Source: an uncultured Collinsella sp. (lineage in GTDB: Bacteria; Actinomycetota; Coriobacteriia; Coriobacteriales; Coriobacteriaceae). From it: a DNA stretch of 64,000 nt. Shown in pieces: positions 8,087 to 16,006 of this stretch. Within the stretch, counting starts at the first letter, position 1; each line of letters opens with the position of its first letter. Below the pieces are notes generated by a model. The model was not told where the DNA came from. It did no database searches and worked only from the letters and a program-made list of their open reading frames with translations. The position numbers were made by a program, and so were the translations under genes. The stretch is from positions 15,083 through 79,082 of the forward strand of contig CABUKS010000006.1 of the NCBI GenBank assembly GCA_902492235.1, read 5' to 3'.

Positions 8087-8617
8087 ATGTACGACTTCGA
8101 ATCTCAAATCGTCGACATCCCCGACTATCCCGAGCCCGGAGTCATCTTTAAAGACATCACGCCGCTCTTTGGCAATCCCGAGGCGTTCAAAGCCATGACC
8201 GATGCCCTCGCCGAGCACTTTGCCGGCATGGGAATCACCAAGGTCGTGGGCCCCGAGGCTCGCGGCTTTATGGTTGGCGTACCGGTGGCTGTAGCCCTTG
8301 GCGCCGGCTTTGTTCCCGCACGTAAACCGGGCAAGCTACCGCGCGAGACCGTGAGCCAGAGCTACGAGCTCGAGTACGGAACGGATTCCATTGAGATCCA
8401 TGCCGACGCTATCAGCTCTAAAGATACCGTGTTGATTCTGGACGACTTGGTCGCGACGGGCGGAACCGTCGAGGCAACAGGTAAACTGGTGCGAGATATG
8501 GGCGCAAAGCTTGTCGGTTACGGTTGTATCCTTGAGCTTGCGTTTCTCAACCCGCGCGAGAAGCTCACGCCGTCTGATGACGATGTGGAGCTCTTTAGCC
8601 TGGTGACGGTGGACTAG
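8087..8617 (+). CDS. apt: Adenine phosphoribosyltransferase
   Basis: 176 residues. Converts adenine and PRPP to AMP for purine salvage. The N-terminal FKDITPLF motif is diagnostic. The PRPP-binding loop is VLILDDLVATGGT at about residues 119-131. Start at 8087 because GAAAGG lies 7 nt before; the ATG at 8072 overlaps that site. Confidence 0.95.
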   Translation: MYDFESQIVDIPDYPEPGVIFKDITPLFGNPEAFKAMTDALAEHFAGMGITKVVGPEARGFMVGVPVAVALGAGFVPARKPGKLPRETVSQSYELEYGTDSIEIHADAISSKDTVLILDDLVATGGTVEATGKLVRDMGAKLVGYGCILELAFLNPREKLTPSDDDVELFSLVTVD

Positions 8618-8649
8618 CCGTTACCCTTAGTTACTGGAAAGGAAGCTAC

Positions 8650-9777
8650 ATGCGCACAGCAAACACGCACAAAAACATGGCACGCTGCGCTGCTACGGCA
8701 ACCCTCGCTTGTGTTTTGGGCTTGGGCCTCGCGGCTCCTGCCTACGCCGATACCGCATCCGACCTTGCCGCTGCTCGTACGAAGCTCGAGCAGATCGGTA
8801 CCCAAACCCAGCAGATTTACGATGAGCTCGCCACGCAGACGCAGGCACTCGATCAGACTGCTGGCGAGATCACGCAAAAGCAGCAGGAGATCGCCGATGG
8901 TCAGGCCAAACTCTCGACCTATGTCGCCAGCGAGTACAAAACCGGCGGTCTGAGCCTGCTTCAGGTTCTGACGGGTGTCGATGATCTGAGCGATATGCTC
9001 AACCGTTTGTTCTACTACGGCAAAGTTTCCGATAAGCAAGCTCAGACCATTCAAGAGGTCAAAGAGCTTAAGCAGCAGCTCACCGATAAGCAGGCCGAGC
9101 AGGAGAAGAACGTCGCCACCACGCAAAAGAAGGTTGACGAGCTTAACGCCCAGCAGGCTGAAGCCCAGAACGTCGTAAACTCCCTGGATTCGCAGCTGCA
9201 AGCCGAGCTTGCCGCAGAGGCCGAGGCCAACGCCGCGCTGCAGGCTGGCATCAACGCCAGCACCGCCGAGAAGGCCACGGTGAGCAACGAGACTGCCGGT
9301 ACGACCGAGAACACCAACAATGGTGGCCAGACCAGCAATAACAACAACCAGGGCGGCAACACTCCGGCTCCTACGCCGGCACCTGCTCCGACGCCGCAGC
9401 CCCCCGCACCTGCTCCGGCTCCGACGCCTTCTGCCCCGAGCCAGTCCGTCGACGGCGGTTCTGTTGTCTCTCGTGCATACAGTAAGCTTGGTTGCGCTTA
9501 TTCCTGGGGCGGAATTGGCCCGAACAGCTTCGACTGCTCTGGTTTTGTTAGCTATTGCCTCACTGGTCGCTATTGCCGTCTGGGCACCACGGGTACCTTT
9601 ATGGGCTGGACGCGTGTGTCCGATCCGCAGCCCGGTGACGTTGTGGTCAACTCGTACCACACTGGCATTTACATCGGTGGTGGTCAGATGATTCATGCTT
9701 CCGACTACAACACGGGTGTTATCATCAGTTCCGTTGCCGCCGGCATGAACAACAACTATATCTTCGTGCGCTACTAA
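8650..9777 (+). CDS. Secreted NlpC/P60 peptidoglycan hydrolase with coiled-coil domain
   Basis: 375 residues. Signal peptide 1-33 (basic start, CVLGLGLAAP core, AYA-D cleavage). Residues 36-200 form a Gln-rich coiled coil like RipA or PcsB. A Pro/Ala linker (215-268) precedes a C-terminal NlpC/P60 domain with catalytic Cys296 in FDCSGF, His337 in YHTGIY and His349. It likely cleaves stem peptides (D-Glu to diamino acid bond) during growth or division. The coiled coil may allow FtsEX-type activation, but no ftsEX is in the window. Single gene with its own terminator. Confidence 0.92.
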   Translation: MRTANTHKNMARCAATATLACVLGLGLAAPAYADTASDLAAARTKLEQIGTQTQQIYDELATQTQALDQTAGEITQKQQEIADGQAKLSTYVASEYKTGGLSLLQVLTGVDDLSDMLNRLFYYGKVSDKQAQTIQEVKELKQQLTDKQAEQEKNVATTQKKVDELNAQQAEAQNVVNSLDSQLQAELAAEAEANAALQAGINASTAEKATVSNETAGTTENTNNGGQTSNNNNQGGNTPAPTPAPAPTPQPPAPAPAPTPSAPSQSVDGGSVVSRAYSKLGCAYSWGGIGPNSFDCSGFVSYCLTGRYCRLGTTGTFMGWTRVSDPQPGDVVVNSYHTGIYIGGGQMIHASDYNTGVIISSVAAGMNNNYIFVRY

Positions 9778-9800
9778 GTTATCCTACACAGCGTGTGAAT

Positions 9801-9840
9801 GTGGACCTCGTGGCTTTAAGTCGCGAGGTCCACTCTTTTC
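9801..9840 (+). terminator. Terminator of the NlpC/P60 gene
   Basis: 10-bp stem GTGGACCTCG / CGAGGTCCAC with a 13-nt loop, followed by TCTTTTC. Confidence 0.85.
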
Positions 9841-9855
9841 TCTCTCATCTTAGAA

Positions 9856-9884
9856 GGCTATCTAGTATTCAAAACTAGATAGCC
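9856..9884 (+). promoter_or_regulatory. Candidate operator upstream of degV (11-bp palindrome)
   Basis: GGCTATCTAGT at 9856-9866 and its exact complement at 9874-9884 around ATTCAAA. The first 26 nt match 24 of 26 positions upstream of the DUF1836 regulator (11531-11556, minus strand), in the same orientation relative to each gene. Confidence 0.7.
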
Positions 9885-9907
9885 GTCCATTTGGTTTGCA
9901 AGAAGGC

Positions 9908-9913
9908 TATAAT
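9908..9913 (+). promoter_or_regulatory. -10 element of degV
   Basis: Consensus TATAAT 30 nt before the start codon. No good -35 hexamer lies at 16-18 nt, which would fit an activator-dependent promoter. Confidence 0.5.
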
Positions 9914-9942
9914 TGTTGACGAACCATTAGAAAGGACCCTCT

Positions 9943-10809
9943 ATGAGCTGGGCACTTATCTCCGATTCAAGCTGCAACCTCCGCGATTGGCAACCGACCG
10001 CGCCCCATACCACCTTTGCATTTGCGCCCCTCAAAATTCGAGTGGGGGAGCGTGAATTCGTCGATGACCTTTCGCTTGATGTTCATGAGCTCAACTGCGC
10101 TGTTCAGGCGGAGACGAACACTTCTTCGAGCGCTTGTCCCAGCGTAGGGGAGTGGGCCGAGCTCTTCAAATTGGCAGACAAGACCATCTGCATGCCGATC
10201 TCTGAGGGCGTGTCGGGCAGCTACAACGCGGCAGCCACGGCTCGCGATATGGTTCTTGCCGAGGAACCGGACCGACAGATTCATCTAGTCAATTCACGCG
10301 CAGCTGGCGGCAAAATGGACCTCATTTTCCTGCTGTTCGACCGCTATCTTGCAAGCAACCCGGATGTCTCATTCGAGGATGCTTGCGCATACTTCGATAG
10401 TCTTGAACAGAACAGCAAAATCCTCTTCAGTTTGTGCAATTACGAAAACCTCGCCAAAGCCGGACGTATCCCTAAGGCAGCCGGCGTCATTGCCAACAAG
10501 CTCAATATCCGCATTTTGGGCACGGCGAGTGAGGCCGGTAAAATCGAACTCGTCGGGCACACGCGTGGCGAAAAGAAGATGCTCAACAAGATCATCGACA
10601 CCATGGAAGCCGAGGGCTTTACGGGCGGTGAGGTCGTCATCGACCATGTGGAAAACGTATCGAGCGCCCAGGCGCTGGCCGATCGCATTATTGAGCATTG
10701 GCCCGACTCCAAGACCATCATTATGCCCTGCAATGGCCTGGATTCCTATTACGCCGAGATGCACGGCCTCATCATCGGCTATGGCATGGGCGTAGCTTCG
10801 GGCAAATAA
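9943..10809 (+). CDS. DegV-family fatty-acid-binding protein
   Basis: 288 residues. DegV proteins bind a fatty acid in a two-domain fold; some act as FakB, presenting fatty acid to the FakA kinase. Family landmarks: ISDSSCNL at residues 5-12, PISEGVSGSYN around residue 86, the HLVNSRAAGG segment, and the C-terminal PCNGLDSYYAEMHG. FakA is not in the window. AGAAAGGA precedes the ATG. The upstream palindrome shared with the DUF1836 gene suggests joint control. Confidence 0.85.
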   Translation: MSWALISDSSCNLRDWQPTAPHTTFAFAPLKIRVGEREFVDDLSLDVHELNCAVQAETNTSSSACPSVGEWAELFKLADKTICMPISEGVSGSYNAAATARDMVLAEEPDRQIHLVNSRAAGGKMDLIFLLFDRYLASNPDVSFEDACAYFDSLEQNSKILFSLCNYENLAKAGRIPKAAGVIANKLNIRILGTASEAGKIELVGHTRGEKKMLNKIIDTMEAEGFTGGEVVIDHVENVSSAQALADRIIEHWPDSKTIIMPCNGLDSYYAEMHGLIIGYGMGVASGK

Positions 10810-10826
10810 AGTCCAACCAGCAAAAT

Positions 10827-10872
10827 ACGGGCGGGACAAAGCGACAGATGGCTCTTTGTCCCGCCCGTTTTA
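10827..10872. terminator. Bidirectional terminator between degV and the DUF1836 gene
   Basis: 15-bp stem, ACGGGCGGGACAAAG (10827-10841) with its complement at 10854-10868, flanked by TTTTA on the right and A-rich sequence on the left, serving convergent genes. Confidence 0.9.
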
Positions 10873-10880
10873 TACGTCGG

Positions 10881-11492
10881 CTAGCTATTAAACCCGTTGA
10901 ACTTGAGATAGCTCATCAGGTACGCTTTCGAAACAAAGGATGAAACCGCGCTGCGCACAAGCAGCGACTCACGCGTTACCTGATGCGCCGTATCGGGAAC
11001 CGGCGTCTGCTCGACAGAAAACGCCGAACGAATCGATGCCTCGAGCTGATCGACCACATAGTCGAAGGCCGTCGGGGCATCGTAGCTCAAACGCTGAATG
11101 TTAAAGAGCGCCTGCACCGCAGCAATAGGTAGCACCTGCTTAAAGATGCAGATAGCGATCAGGCGGGCAATTTGCTCGCGGCCATATTGCTTTTTGACCG
11201 GAGCAGGCACCAGGCCGACCTTCACGTAGTTATTGATCATCGATGGCGTAATGACAGGCTGCTCAACGCAAATGGACAGTGGCTCCATCCACAGCGCAAC
11301 ATACTCAATGACCTGGTCGCGGTAGAGCGTCACATTGGGCAACTGGTTATAGCACGGCAGACTCAACGTATTAAGTTTGCGCACGATATCGGACTGAATA
11401 AATGCATCGGGCAGCACAGTGGGCTGAATATCCTCAGGCTTAATGCTGACCGACGAATCGGACATCGGGATAACGCGTTTGGCGTGGTTCAT
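10881..11492 (-). CDS. DUF1836 MerR-like regulator
   Basis: 203 residues. The signature NNYVKVGLVPAPVKKQYGRE (mid-protein) and the following ARLIAICIFKQVL are typical of DUF1836, a HTH family with a MerR-like fold. The ATG at 11492 is preferred because GGAGGATCC precedes it; the longer frame has no ribosome site. Its promoter overlaps a copy of the site found upstream of degV, suggesting autoregulation and control of degV. Ligand unknown; a fatty acid would fit the DegV partner. Confidence 0.8.
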   Translation of the reverse strand: MNHAKRVIPMSDSSVSIKPEDIQPTVLPDAFIQSDIVRKLNTLSLPCYNQLPNVTLYRDQVIEYVALWMEPLSICVEQPVITPSMINNYVKVGLVPAPVKKQYGREQIARLIAICIFKQVLPIAAVQALFNIQRLSYDAPTAFDYVVDQLEASIRSAFSVEQTPVPDTAHQVTRESLLVRSAVSSFVSKAYLMSYLKFNGFNS

Positions 11493-11516
11493 AAGGATCC
11501 TCCGTTCATTAGCTAT

Positions 11517-11556
11517 ATTGTATTCTAGATTATCTAGTTTTGAATACCACATAGCC
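11517..11556 (-). promoter_or_regulatory. Promoter and operator of the DUF1836 gene
   Basis: Minus strand TTCAAA (complement of 11539-11544), 16-nt spacer, TACAAT (complement of 11517-11522). The 26-nt site shared with degV (11531-11556) covers the -35 hexamer. Confidence 0.55.
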
Positions 11557-11563
11557 GACAAGG

Positions 11564-11604
11564 AAAATGGCAGGACAGTGCACTGATTCATCGTCCTGCC
11601 ATTT
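11564..11604 (-). terminator. Terminator of trxB
   Basis: 12-bp stem AAATGGCAGGAC / GTCCTGCCATTT with a 16-nt loop. On the minus strand it ends in TTTTCC. Confidence 0.75.
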
Positions 11605-11645
11605 AGTTAATAGATAACAACCTTACATAAGATATATTATCGTAC

Positions 11646-12584
11646 TTATCCGCGGAGAAACGCGTATGCGCTCGTTGCTGCTATGGCTCCGTCAGAAACG
11701 GCGGTCACAACCTGACGTAAGCGCTTGGAACGGATGTCGCCAGCAGCAAATAGACCTGGCGTGCGGGTCGCCATGGATTCATCAGTCAGAATGCCGCCAT
11801 CAGGCGCCAGATCGACTAGATGCTCAACAAGCTCGGTATGGGGTTGCGTGCCGGTAAAGACAAAAATGCCAAACGAGCCAGGCTCAAAGGTCTCGGCATG
11901 CGTCTTACCGCTTGCATTGTCTTTGAACGTAATTGTCGTGGGCATCGCTTCACCAGAAAGCTCCACAATACTAGTTTGGTACCTAACTGTAATATTGTCC
12001 TTTTCGAGTACTTTCTGAACAACACCATCAGGCGCACGGAACTGGTCGCGGCGCAGCACGATGGTCACACTGCTGGCAATGTCTGACAGGAACAGTGCCT
12101 CTTCGCATGCCGAATTGCCACCACCGATTACAAAGACCTGTTTGCCGCGGAAGAACATGCCGTCACATGTTGCGCAATATGAAACGCCACGACCGCGATA
12201 GGTATCCTCGCCAGCGAAACCTGCCGGACGCGGCGTGGCACCCATGCAAGCAATAACGCTCGAGGCAAGCGTATCGCCCATACCGTGATGCACCGTAAAC
12301 AGCGCTGCATCGGCATCGTAATCGATACCCGTAACCATGCTCCATGTAACCTGCGCTCCCAGCCCCTCTGCATGTTGCTGAAAACGCTCGCCGAGTTCGG
12401 CGCCACTCAAGAGCGGAATGCCCGGATAGTTCTCGACTTCATTGGTCGTGGCGATCTGTCCACCCGACATGCCCTGCTCAATCACGGTCGTCGTCAGGTT
12501 GGCACGCGCAGCGTAAATGGCGGCAGCATAGCCCGCGGGGCCTCCACCGATAATAGCAACATCAATCGGCTGATCGGTAGTCAT
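11646..12584 (-). CDS. trxB: Thioredoxin reductase (NADPH, FAD)
   Basis: 312 residues. Reduces thioredoxin using NADPH. FAD-binding GGGPAGYAAAIYAAR starts near residue 12. The redox-active CATC lies in YCATCDG around residue 138, NADPH-binding GGGNSACEEA follows, and the C-terminal FAD motif is AAGDIRSKRLRQ. The ATG at 12584 has GAGAGGA 7 nt upstream. It diverges from the glycosyltransferase gene. No thioredoxin gene is adjacent. Confidence 0.95.
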   Translation of the reverse strand: MTTDQPIDVAIIGGGPAGYAAAIYAARANLTTTVIEQGMSGGQIATTNEVENYPGIPLLSGAELGERFQQHAEGLGAQVTWSMVTGIDYDADAALFTVHHGMGDTLASSVIACMGATPRPAGFAGEDTYRGRGVSYCATCDGMFFRGKQVFVIGGGNSACEEALFLSDIASSVTIVLRRDQFRAPDGVVQKVLEKDNITVRYQTSIVELSGEAMPTTITFKDNASGKTHAETFEPGSFGIFVFTGTQPHTELVEHLVDLAPDGGILTDESMATRTPGLFAAGDIRSKRLRQVVTAVSDGAIAATSAYAFLRG

Positions 12585-12701
12585 GGAATATCCTCTCGTC
12601 GAAACGTTGCCGTTCTTTGCGCTCATACCCAAATTTACGTGAACATGACACTCATGCACTACAATGATAAATCGCGTAACAAAGCTGAAGGGGAGTTATC
12701 G

Positions 12702-14003
12702 ATGGATCAAACGCAGACGAGCAATAGCGCTCCCCTGCCCATGCAAGCCACTCCCCAACCGGAGCAAACGAACGTTTCACCTACACAAAAACCCCTGGTA
12801 ACCATTGTGCACGCATCGGTTGGATCGGGCCACCAAGCCGCCGCCAACGCGATTGCACAAGCATTTGACCTTATCCGCGGCACCAAGGGAATCCCTGAGG
12901 ATATTGAAATTGAAGTGCTCGATATCCTTGATTTTGGACGTATTAAATTCGACGGCAATAAGACCGCAGCTTCTTTTACGGGAGCCACACGCCCCATTTA
13001 CGACCTGACCTGGCGATATACGCTTACGGGACATCTTCTCTGGGGTGGCGGCACGGCATGGTCGCGAATTATGTTCCCCGCCTTCAACGAATATATTCGT
13101 CGCCGCAGGCCTATAGCCGTGGTCGCAACGCACATCACAGCAGCCAATGTTGCCGTGGGCGCCCGCGTAATTACGGGTATCGATTATCCGGTCATCTGCG
13201 TACCAACAGACTATGAAGTCGAAGGCTTTTGGCCCCACAAGGACACCGACCTGTTCTGCGTGGCCAACGAGTTTATGGCCGAAACGCTGCGCCCGCGCAA
13301 GGTTCCCGAGTCAAAGATCCGCATAACGGGCATCCCCATCCGAGCCGGTTTCGATTCAGATTACAAACGCGAAGATGAGCTTAGCAAGTTCAATCTCCCC
13401 ATAGACAAAACCGTCGTATTGGTGATGGCCGGCGCCAGTTTGCCCCAACCATACGTGCGTTTCCGCGCCGCGATGGACCACACGCTCCCCTTCTTACGCA
13501 GCTTTGAGGACATGCACTTTGTCTTTTTACCGGGCAAGGATAAGGAATACGCCACCCGACTCAAGACGCTCTTCGACGCCATGAAGCTCGATAACGTCAC
13601 GGTTCTGGACTACGTGGACGACATGGCGGCCCTCATGCACGGCTGCGACCTGGCAATCCTCAAATCGGGCGGACTCACGGTCACCGAGTGCCTATGCGCA
13701 CATCTGCCGATGATCCTGCTGGGCAAATCATACGGTCAAGAAAAGGCCAACACCACGATGCTCACCGGCATGGGCGCCAGCATGCATGTCACCACCGCAC
13801 GAGAACTCATCGTAACCCTTCGTCACTTACACGACCATCCCGAATCACTCAAAGCCCTACTCATCAACGGCGAAGTCCTGCGCCGTCCACGCGCAGCCGA
13901 AGACATAGCCGTCGCAACCATGGAACTCGTAGGCAAGCCCCAAAAGCGCAAACGAGCCTTCTGCCGCTTCTACTGGGGCGGAAAACCCGCTCATATCCGC
14001 TAG
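12702..14003 (+). CDS. Glycosyltransferase of the MGDG-synthase / diglucosyl-diglyceride family
   Basis: 433 residues. A disordered N-terminal 30 residues (Gln/Pro/Thr-rich) is followed by an MGDG-synthase N domain (VTIVHASVGSGHQAAANAI, then the TRPIYDLTWRY region). A GT28 C domain follows with VLVMAGASLPQP and LKSGGLTVTECL, the nucleotide-sugar site. It likely transfers glucose or galactose from UDP-sugar to diacylglycerol at the inner membrane leaflet, making glycolipids for the envelope. AAGGGGA lies 7 nt before the ATG. Confidence 0.85.
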   Translation: MDQTQTSNSAPLPMQATPQPEQTNVSPTQKPLVTIVHASVGSGHQAAANAIAQAFDLIRGTKGIPEDIEIEVLDILDFGRIKFDGNKTAASFTGATRPIYDLTWRYTLTGHLLWGGGTAWSRIMFPAFNEYIRRRRPIAVVATHITAANVAVGARVITGIDYPVICVPTDYEVEGFWPHKDTDLFCVANEFMAETLRPRKVPESKIRITGIPIRAGFDSDYKREDELSKFNLPIDKTVVLVMAGASLPQPYVRFRAAMDHTLPFLRSFEDMHFVFLPGKDKEYATRLKTLFDAMKLDNVTVLDYVDDMAALMHGCDLAILKSGGLTVTECLCAHLPMILLGKSYGQEKANTTMLTGMGASMHVTTARELIVTLRHLHDHPESLKALLINGEVLRRPRAAEDIAVATMELVGKPQKRKRAFCRFYWGGKPAHIR

Positions 14004-14036
14004 TCGAATGTCCGCCGCTCTGTCGGAGCCGCCCTT

Positions 14037-14070
14037 ATATCATTCCATGCTCAAACATTCTCGCTTCGCA
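14037..14070 (+). repeat. Partial copy of palindromic element family 1
   Basis: ATATCATTCCATG followed by CTCAAACATTCTCGCTTCGC, identical to the left half of the full copy at 14105, then breaking off. A GCCCT before it and AGGGC after it can still pair. Confidence 0.75.
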
Positions 14071-14088
14071 GGGCGCACTAATCCCACC

Positions 14089-14187
14089 CGTCCGGGACTC
14101 ACCCATATCATTCCATGCTCAAACATTCTCGCTTCGCTGCGCTCGCTGCGAAACTGCGCGTGGAACGATATGGGTGAGTCCCGGACG
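14089..14187 (+). repeat. Palindromic element family 1, full copy
   Basis: 29-nt arms at 14089-14117 and 14159-14187, complementary except two transition positions, flanking a 41-nt core that starts CTCAAACATTCTCGCT and ends GCTGCGAAACTGCG. The outer arm sequence differs from the copy at 14335, but each copy pairs with itself. Confidence 0.85.
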
Positions 14188-14227
14188 AGAGGCTTCCTGC
14201 TTGAAAACAAATTGCAATCCGACTAGA

Positions 14228-14270
14228 AAGCCGGTGCGACAAAGGAGAAACTCCCTTGTCGCACCGGCTT
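14228..14270. terminator. Long hairpin, probable bidirectional terminator
   Basis: 20-bp stem with one mismatch (14228-14247 and 14251-14270), loop AAA, core GCCGGTGCGACAA. It lies between convergent genes. The T-tracts are poor. Confidence 0.6.
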
Positions 14271-14334
14271 ACAAATCGATTAATGCTATCAGCTTCCAGC
14301 GAAGAGGCACGGTAGTTACAAGCATGCAAACGTA

Positions 14335-14438
14335 GCTCACCCGTGGGAGGGCCCTATATATCGTCCCACGCGCAGTTTCGCAGCGCAGCGAGAATGTTTG
14401 AGCATGGGATGATATATAGGGTCCTCCCACGGGTGAGC
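14335..14438 (-). repeat. Palindromic element family 1, second full copy (inverted)
   Basis: 36-nt arms at 14335-14370 and 14403-14438 with three transition differences, around a 32-nt core. Read on the minus strand the core is CTCAAACATTCTCGCT then GCGCTGCGAAACTGCG. The inner arm differs from the first copy by a T-A to C-G pair exchange, which keeps the pairing. Confidence 0.85.
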
Positions 14439-14450
14439 GGACGGAAGCAA

Positions 14451-14894
14451 CTAGGCGACGCCGGAGGAGCCGAAGCCTCCGTTGCCTCGGTCGGTTTCGT
14501 CTAGTTCTTGTACTTCTACGAGGTTGACCGTGGGGACTTCTTGGATGACGAGTTGGGCTATGCGGTCGCCTTTGTTGATTTGGATGTTGTTGGAGGGATC
14601 CAGGTTGATGATGATAACCTTGAGTTCTCCTCGGTAGTGGGCGTCGATGAGGCCCGGCGTGTTGACTATAGACAGGCCCTGCTTGATGGCCAAGCCGCTT
14701 CGGGGCTGCACGAAGCCGGCGTAGCCATCGGGCAAGGCGATGGCCAGCCCAGTAGAGACCAGACGGCGTTCGAAGGGCTTCAGGACGCAGTCCTCGTTGG
14801 AGCGCAGATCCAAGCCGGCATCGGTGGGATGGGCGTATTTGGGAAGTTCGACGGTGGGGTCGAGACGCTTTATGTTGACGGTAATGTTGGACAT
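14451..14894 (-). CDS. dut: dUTP diphosphatase
   Basis: 147 residues, homotrimeric dUTPase length. Hydrolyses dUTP to dUMP and pyrophosphate, keeping uracil out of DNA. The conserved motifs are present: DAGLDLRS, PRSGLA, NTPGLIDAHYRGE, GDRIAQLVI and the C-terminal RGNGGFGSSG arm. It lies 4 nt after nrdR, so the pair forms a deoxynucleotide operon. Confidence 0.95.
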   Translation of the reverse strand: MSNITVNIKRLDPTVELPKYAHPTDAGLDLRSNEDCVLKPFERRLVSTGLAIALPDGYAGFVQPRSGLAIKQGLSIVNTPGLIDAHYRGELKVIIINLDPSNNIQINKGDRIAQLVIQEVPTVNLVEVQELDETDRGNGGFGSSGVA

Positions 14895-14898
14895 GGAA

Positions 14899-15342
14899 TC
14901 ACCTTAGCTTGTCGAGCTCTTGCAGAAACTCATCGACGTCTTTGAAATCGCGGTAGACCGAGGCAAAGCGGATGTACGCCACCTTGTCGATCTTGGCCAA
15001 GCGTTTGAGCACCATGTCACCCAACTCATGCGACGTGACGGCCGTCAGCGTACGAGAACGCAGCTCGACCTCGATATCGTCGATAATCTCATTGAGCTTC
15101 TTAGTGTCGATATCACGCTTGATGGTGGCGCGCATCAAGCCGACGAGCAGCTTATTGCGATCGAACCGCTGCTTGGTTCCGTCCGACTTAATGACCTCGA
15201 TTGGGTCTTCACATCGCTCGAACGTTGTAAAGCGGTAGTTACACGAGCAACATTCGCGACGACGCTTAATGGTGTTATTTGACTCCTGCATACGGGAATC
15301 AACGACGCGGGTATGTGCCTTGCCGCATTTGGGACAGCGCAT
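14899..15342 (-). CDS. nrdR: Transcriptional repressor NrdR
   Basis: 147 residues. Represses ribonucleotide reductase genes in response to ATP/dATP. The N-terminal zinc ribbon has MRCPKCG and CCSCNYRF (four Cys in residues 3-34), and the ATP-cone domain spans about 49-139. AGGAGG sits 4 nt before the ATG. No nrd gene is in the window, so its targets lie elsewhere. Confidence 0.95.
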   Translation of the reverse strand: MRCPKCGKAHTRVVDSRMQESNNTIKRRRECCSCNYRFTTFERCEDPIEVIKSDGTKQRFDRNKLLVGLMRATIKRDIDTKKLNEIIDDIEVELRSRTLTAVTSHELGDMVLKRLAKIDKVAYIRFASVYRDFKDVDEFLQELDKLR

Positions 15343-15393
15343 GGTACCTCCTCTTAAACGATAACAAGGGTACCATGCGCAGCGCGATAATGA

Positions 15394-15843
15394 TTACGAA
15401 CGAGCAGGAACCTTAAGATACGCACCGGCGGCGAGCGAACCATGCTCCAAATGATTGACGTTACGGATCATGTCGGAAGTCTCTTGCGTGGAAAGGCCTT
15501 CGATTGGATATTCCTCGGCAAGCGACCAAAGAGAATCACCAGGCTGAACGCGAATGGTCTCGTAGGTAACGTTGGAAACGGACTCGGCATACGCGGCGTG
15601 ACGAGCGCTAAAGACCGACGTAGCGAGGACAAAGAAAAGCGTAAGAGCAACGGCAACGGCGACAATCGTCGAAACCTTCAGGGCAACGCGGGGCGGCGCG
15701 ACTACAGCCTGCTGATTGCGAGCAGGCTTTACGGTCAAAGGCTGAAAGCCGGAGCGGCCACCCTGAACAACCGTAAAAGTGGGTTCTGCAGGCGTCTCGA
15801 GCTTAAGGGCGAGGTTTCCCTGGACCATATTCGTTGCGTTCAT
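15394..15843 (-). CDS. Membrane-anchored LysM protein, YneA-like, in the SOS locus
   Basis: 149 residues. A cytoplasmic N-terminus of about 55, one membrane helix (STIVAVAVALTLFFVLATSVF), then a LysM domain (IRVQPGDSLWSLAEEYP … YLKVPA). Divergent from lexA with LexA boxes between, like Bacillus YneA, an SOS-induced inhibitor of division that also has one helix and LysM. Function here is inferred from this arrangement. Two ATGs lie in tandem; the second (15843) has better spacing from AGGAG than the first (15846). Confidence 0.75.
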   Translation of the reverse strand: MNATNMVQGNLALKLETPAEPTFTVVQGGRSGFQPLTVKPARNQQAVVAPPRVALKVSTIVAVAVALTLFFVLATSVFSARHAAYAESVSNVTYETIRVQPGDSLWSLAEEYPIEGLSTQETSDMIRNVNHLEHGSLAAGAYLKVPARS

Positions 15844-15879
15844 CATGTTCTCCTCTCGCGTGTTTTGCTGAGAACAGTT

Positions 15880-15908
15880 TTATCAATCCGCGCGGACAAA
15901 AATGTCTA
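15880..15908 (-). promoter_or_regulatory. Promoter of the LysM gene
   Basis: Minus strand TAGACA (complement of 15903-15908), 17-nt spacer, TGATAA (complement of 15880-15885). A LexA half-site GAACAGTT overlaps the -10 side, and full box 1 lies just upstream. Confidence 0.5.
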
Positions 15909-15914
15909 GCGCGA

Positions 15915-15926
15915 GAACGAATGTTC
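15915..15926. promoter_or_regulatory. LexA box 1
   Basis: GAACGAATGTTC, full match to the Gram-positive GAAC-N4-GTTC SOS box, next to the LysM gene promoter. Confidence 0.9.
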
Positions 15927-15942
15927 GGTTATTATTATCTTC

Positions 15943-15954
15943 GAACAGTTGTTC
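15943..15954. promoter_or_regulatory. LexA box 2
   Basis: GAACAGTTGTTC preceded by C, a full GAAC-N4-GTTC match in the middle of the divergent region. Confidence 0.9.
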
Positions 15955-15970
15955 CTGTCAAGCAAAATTC

Positions 15971-15982
15971 GAACATTTGTTT
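15971..15982. promoter_or_regulatory. LexA box 3
   Basis: GAACATTTGTTT, one mismatch to GAAC-N4-GTTC, 25 nt before the lexA start, consistent with autorepression. Confidence 0.75.
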
Positions 15983-16006
15983 GACATTGGTAGAGAGGAT
16001 GCCCTG

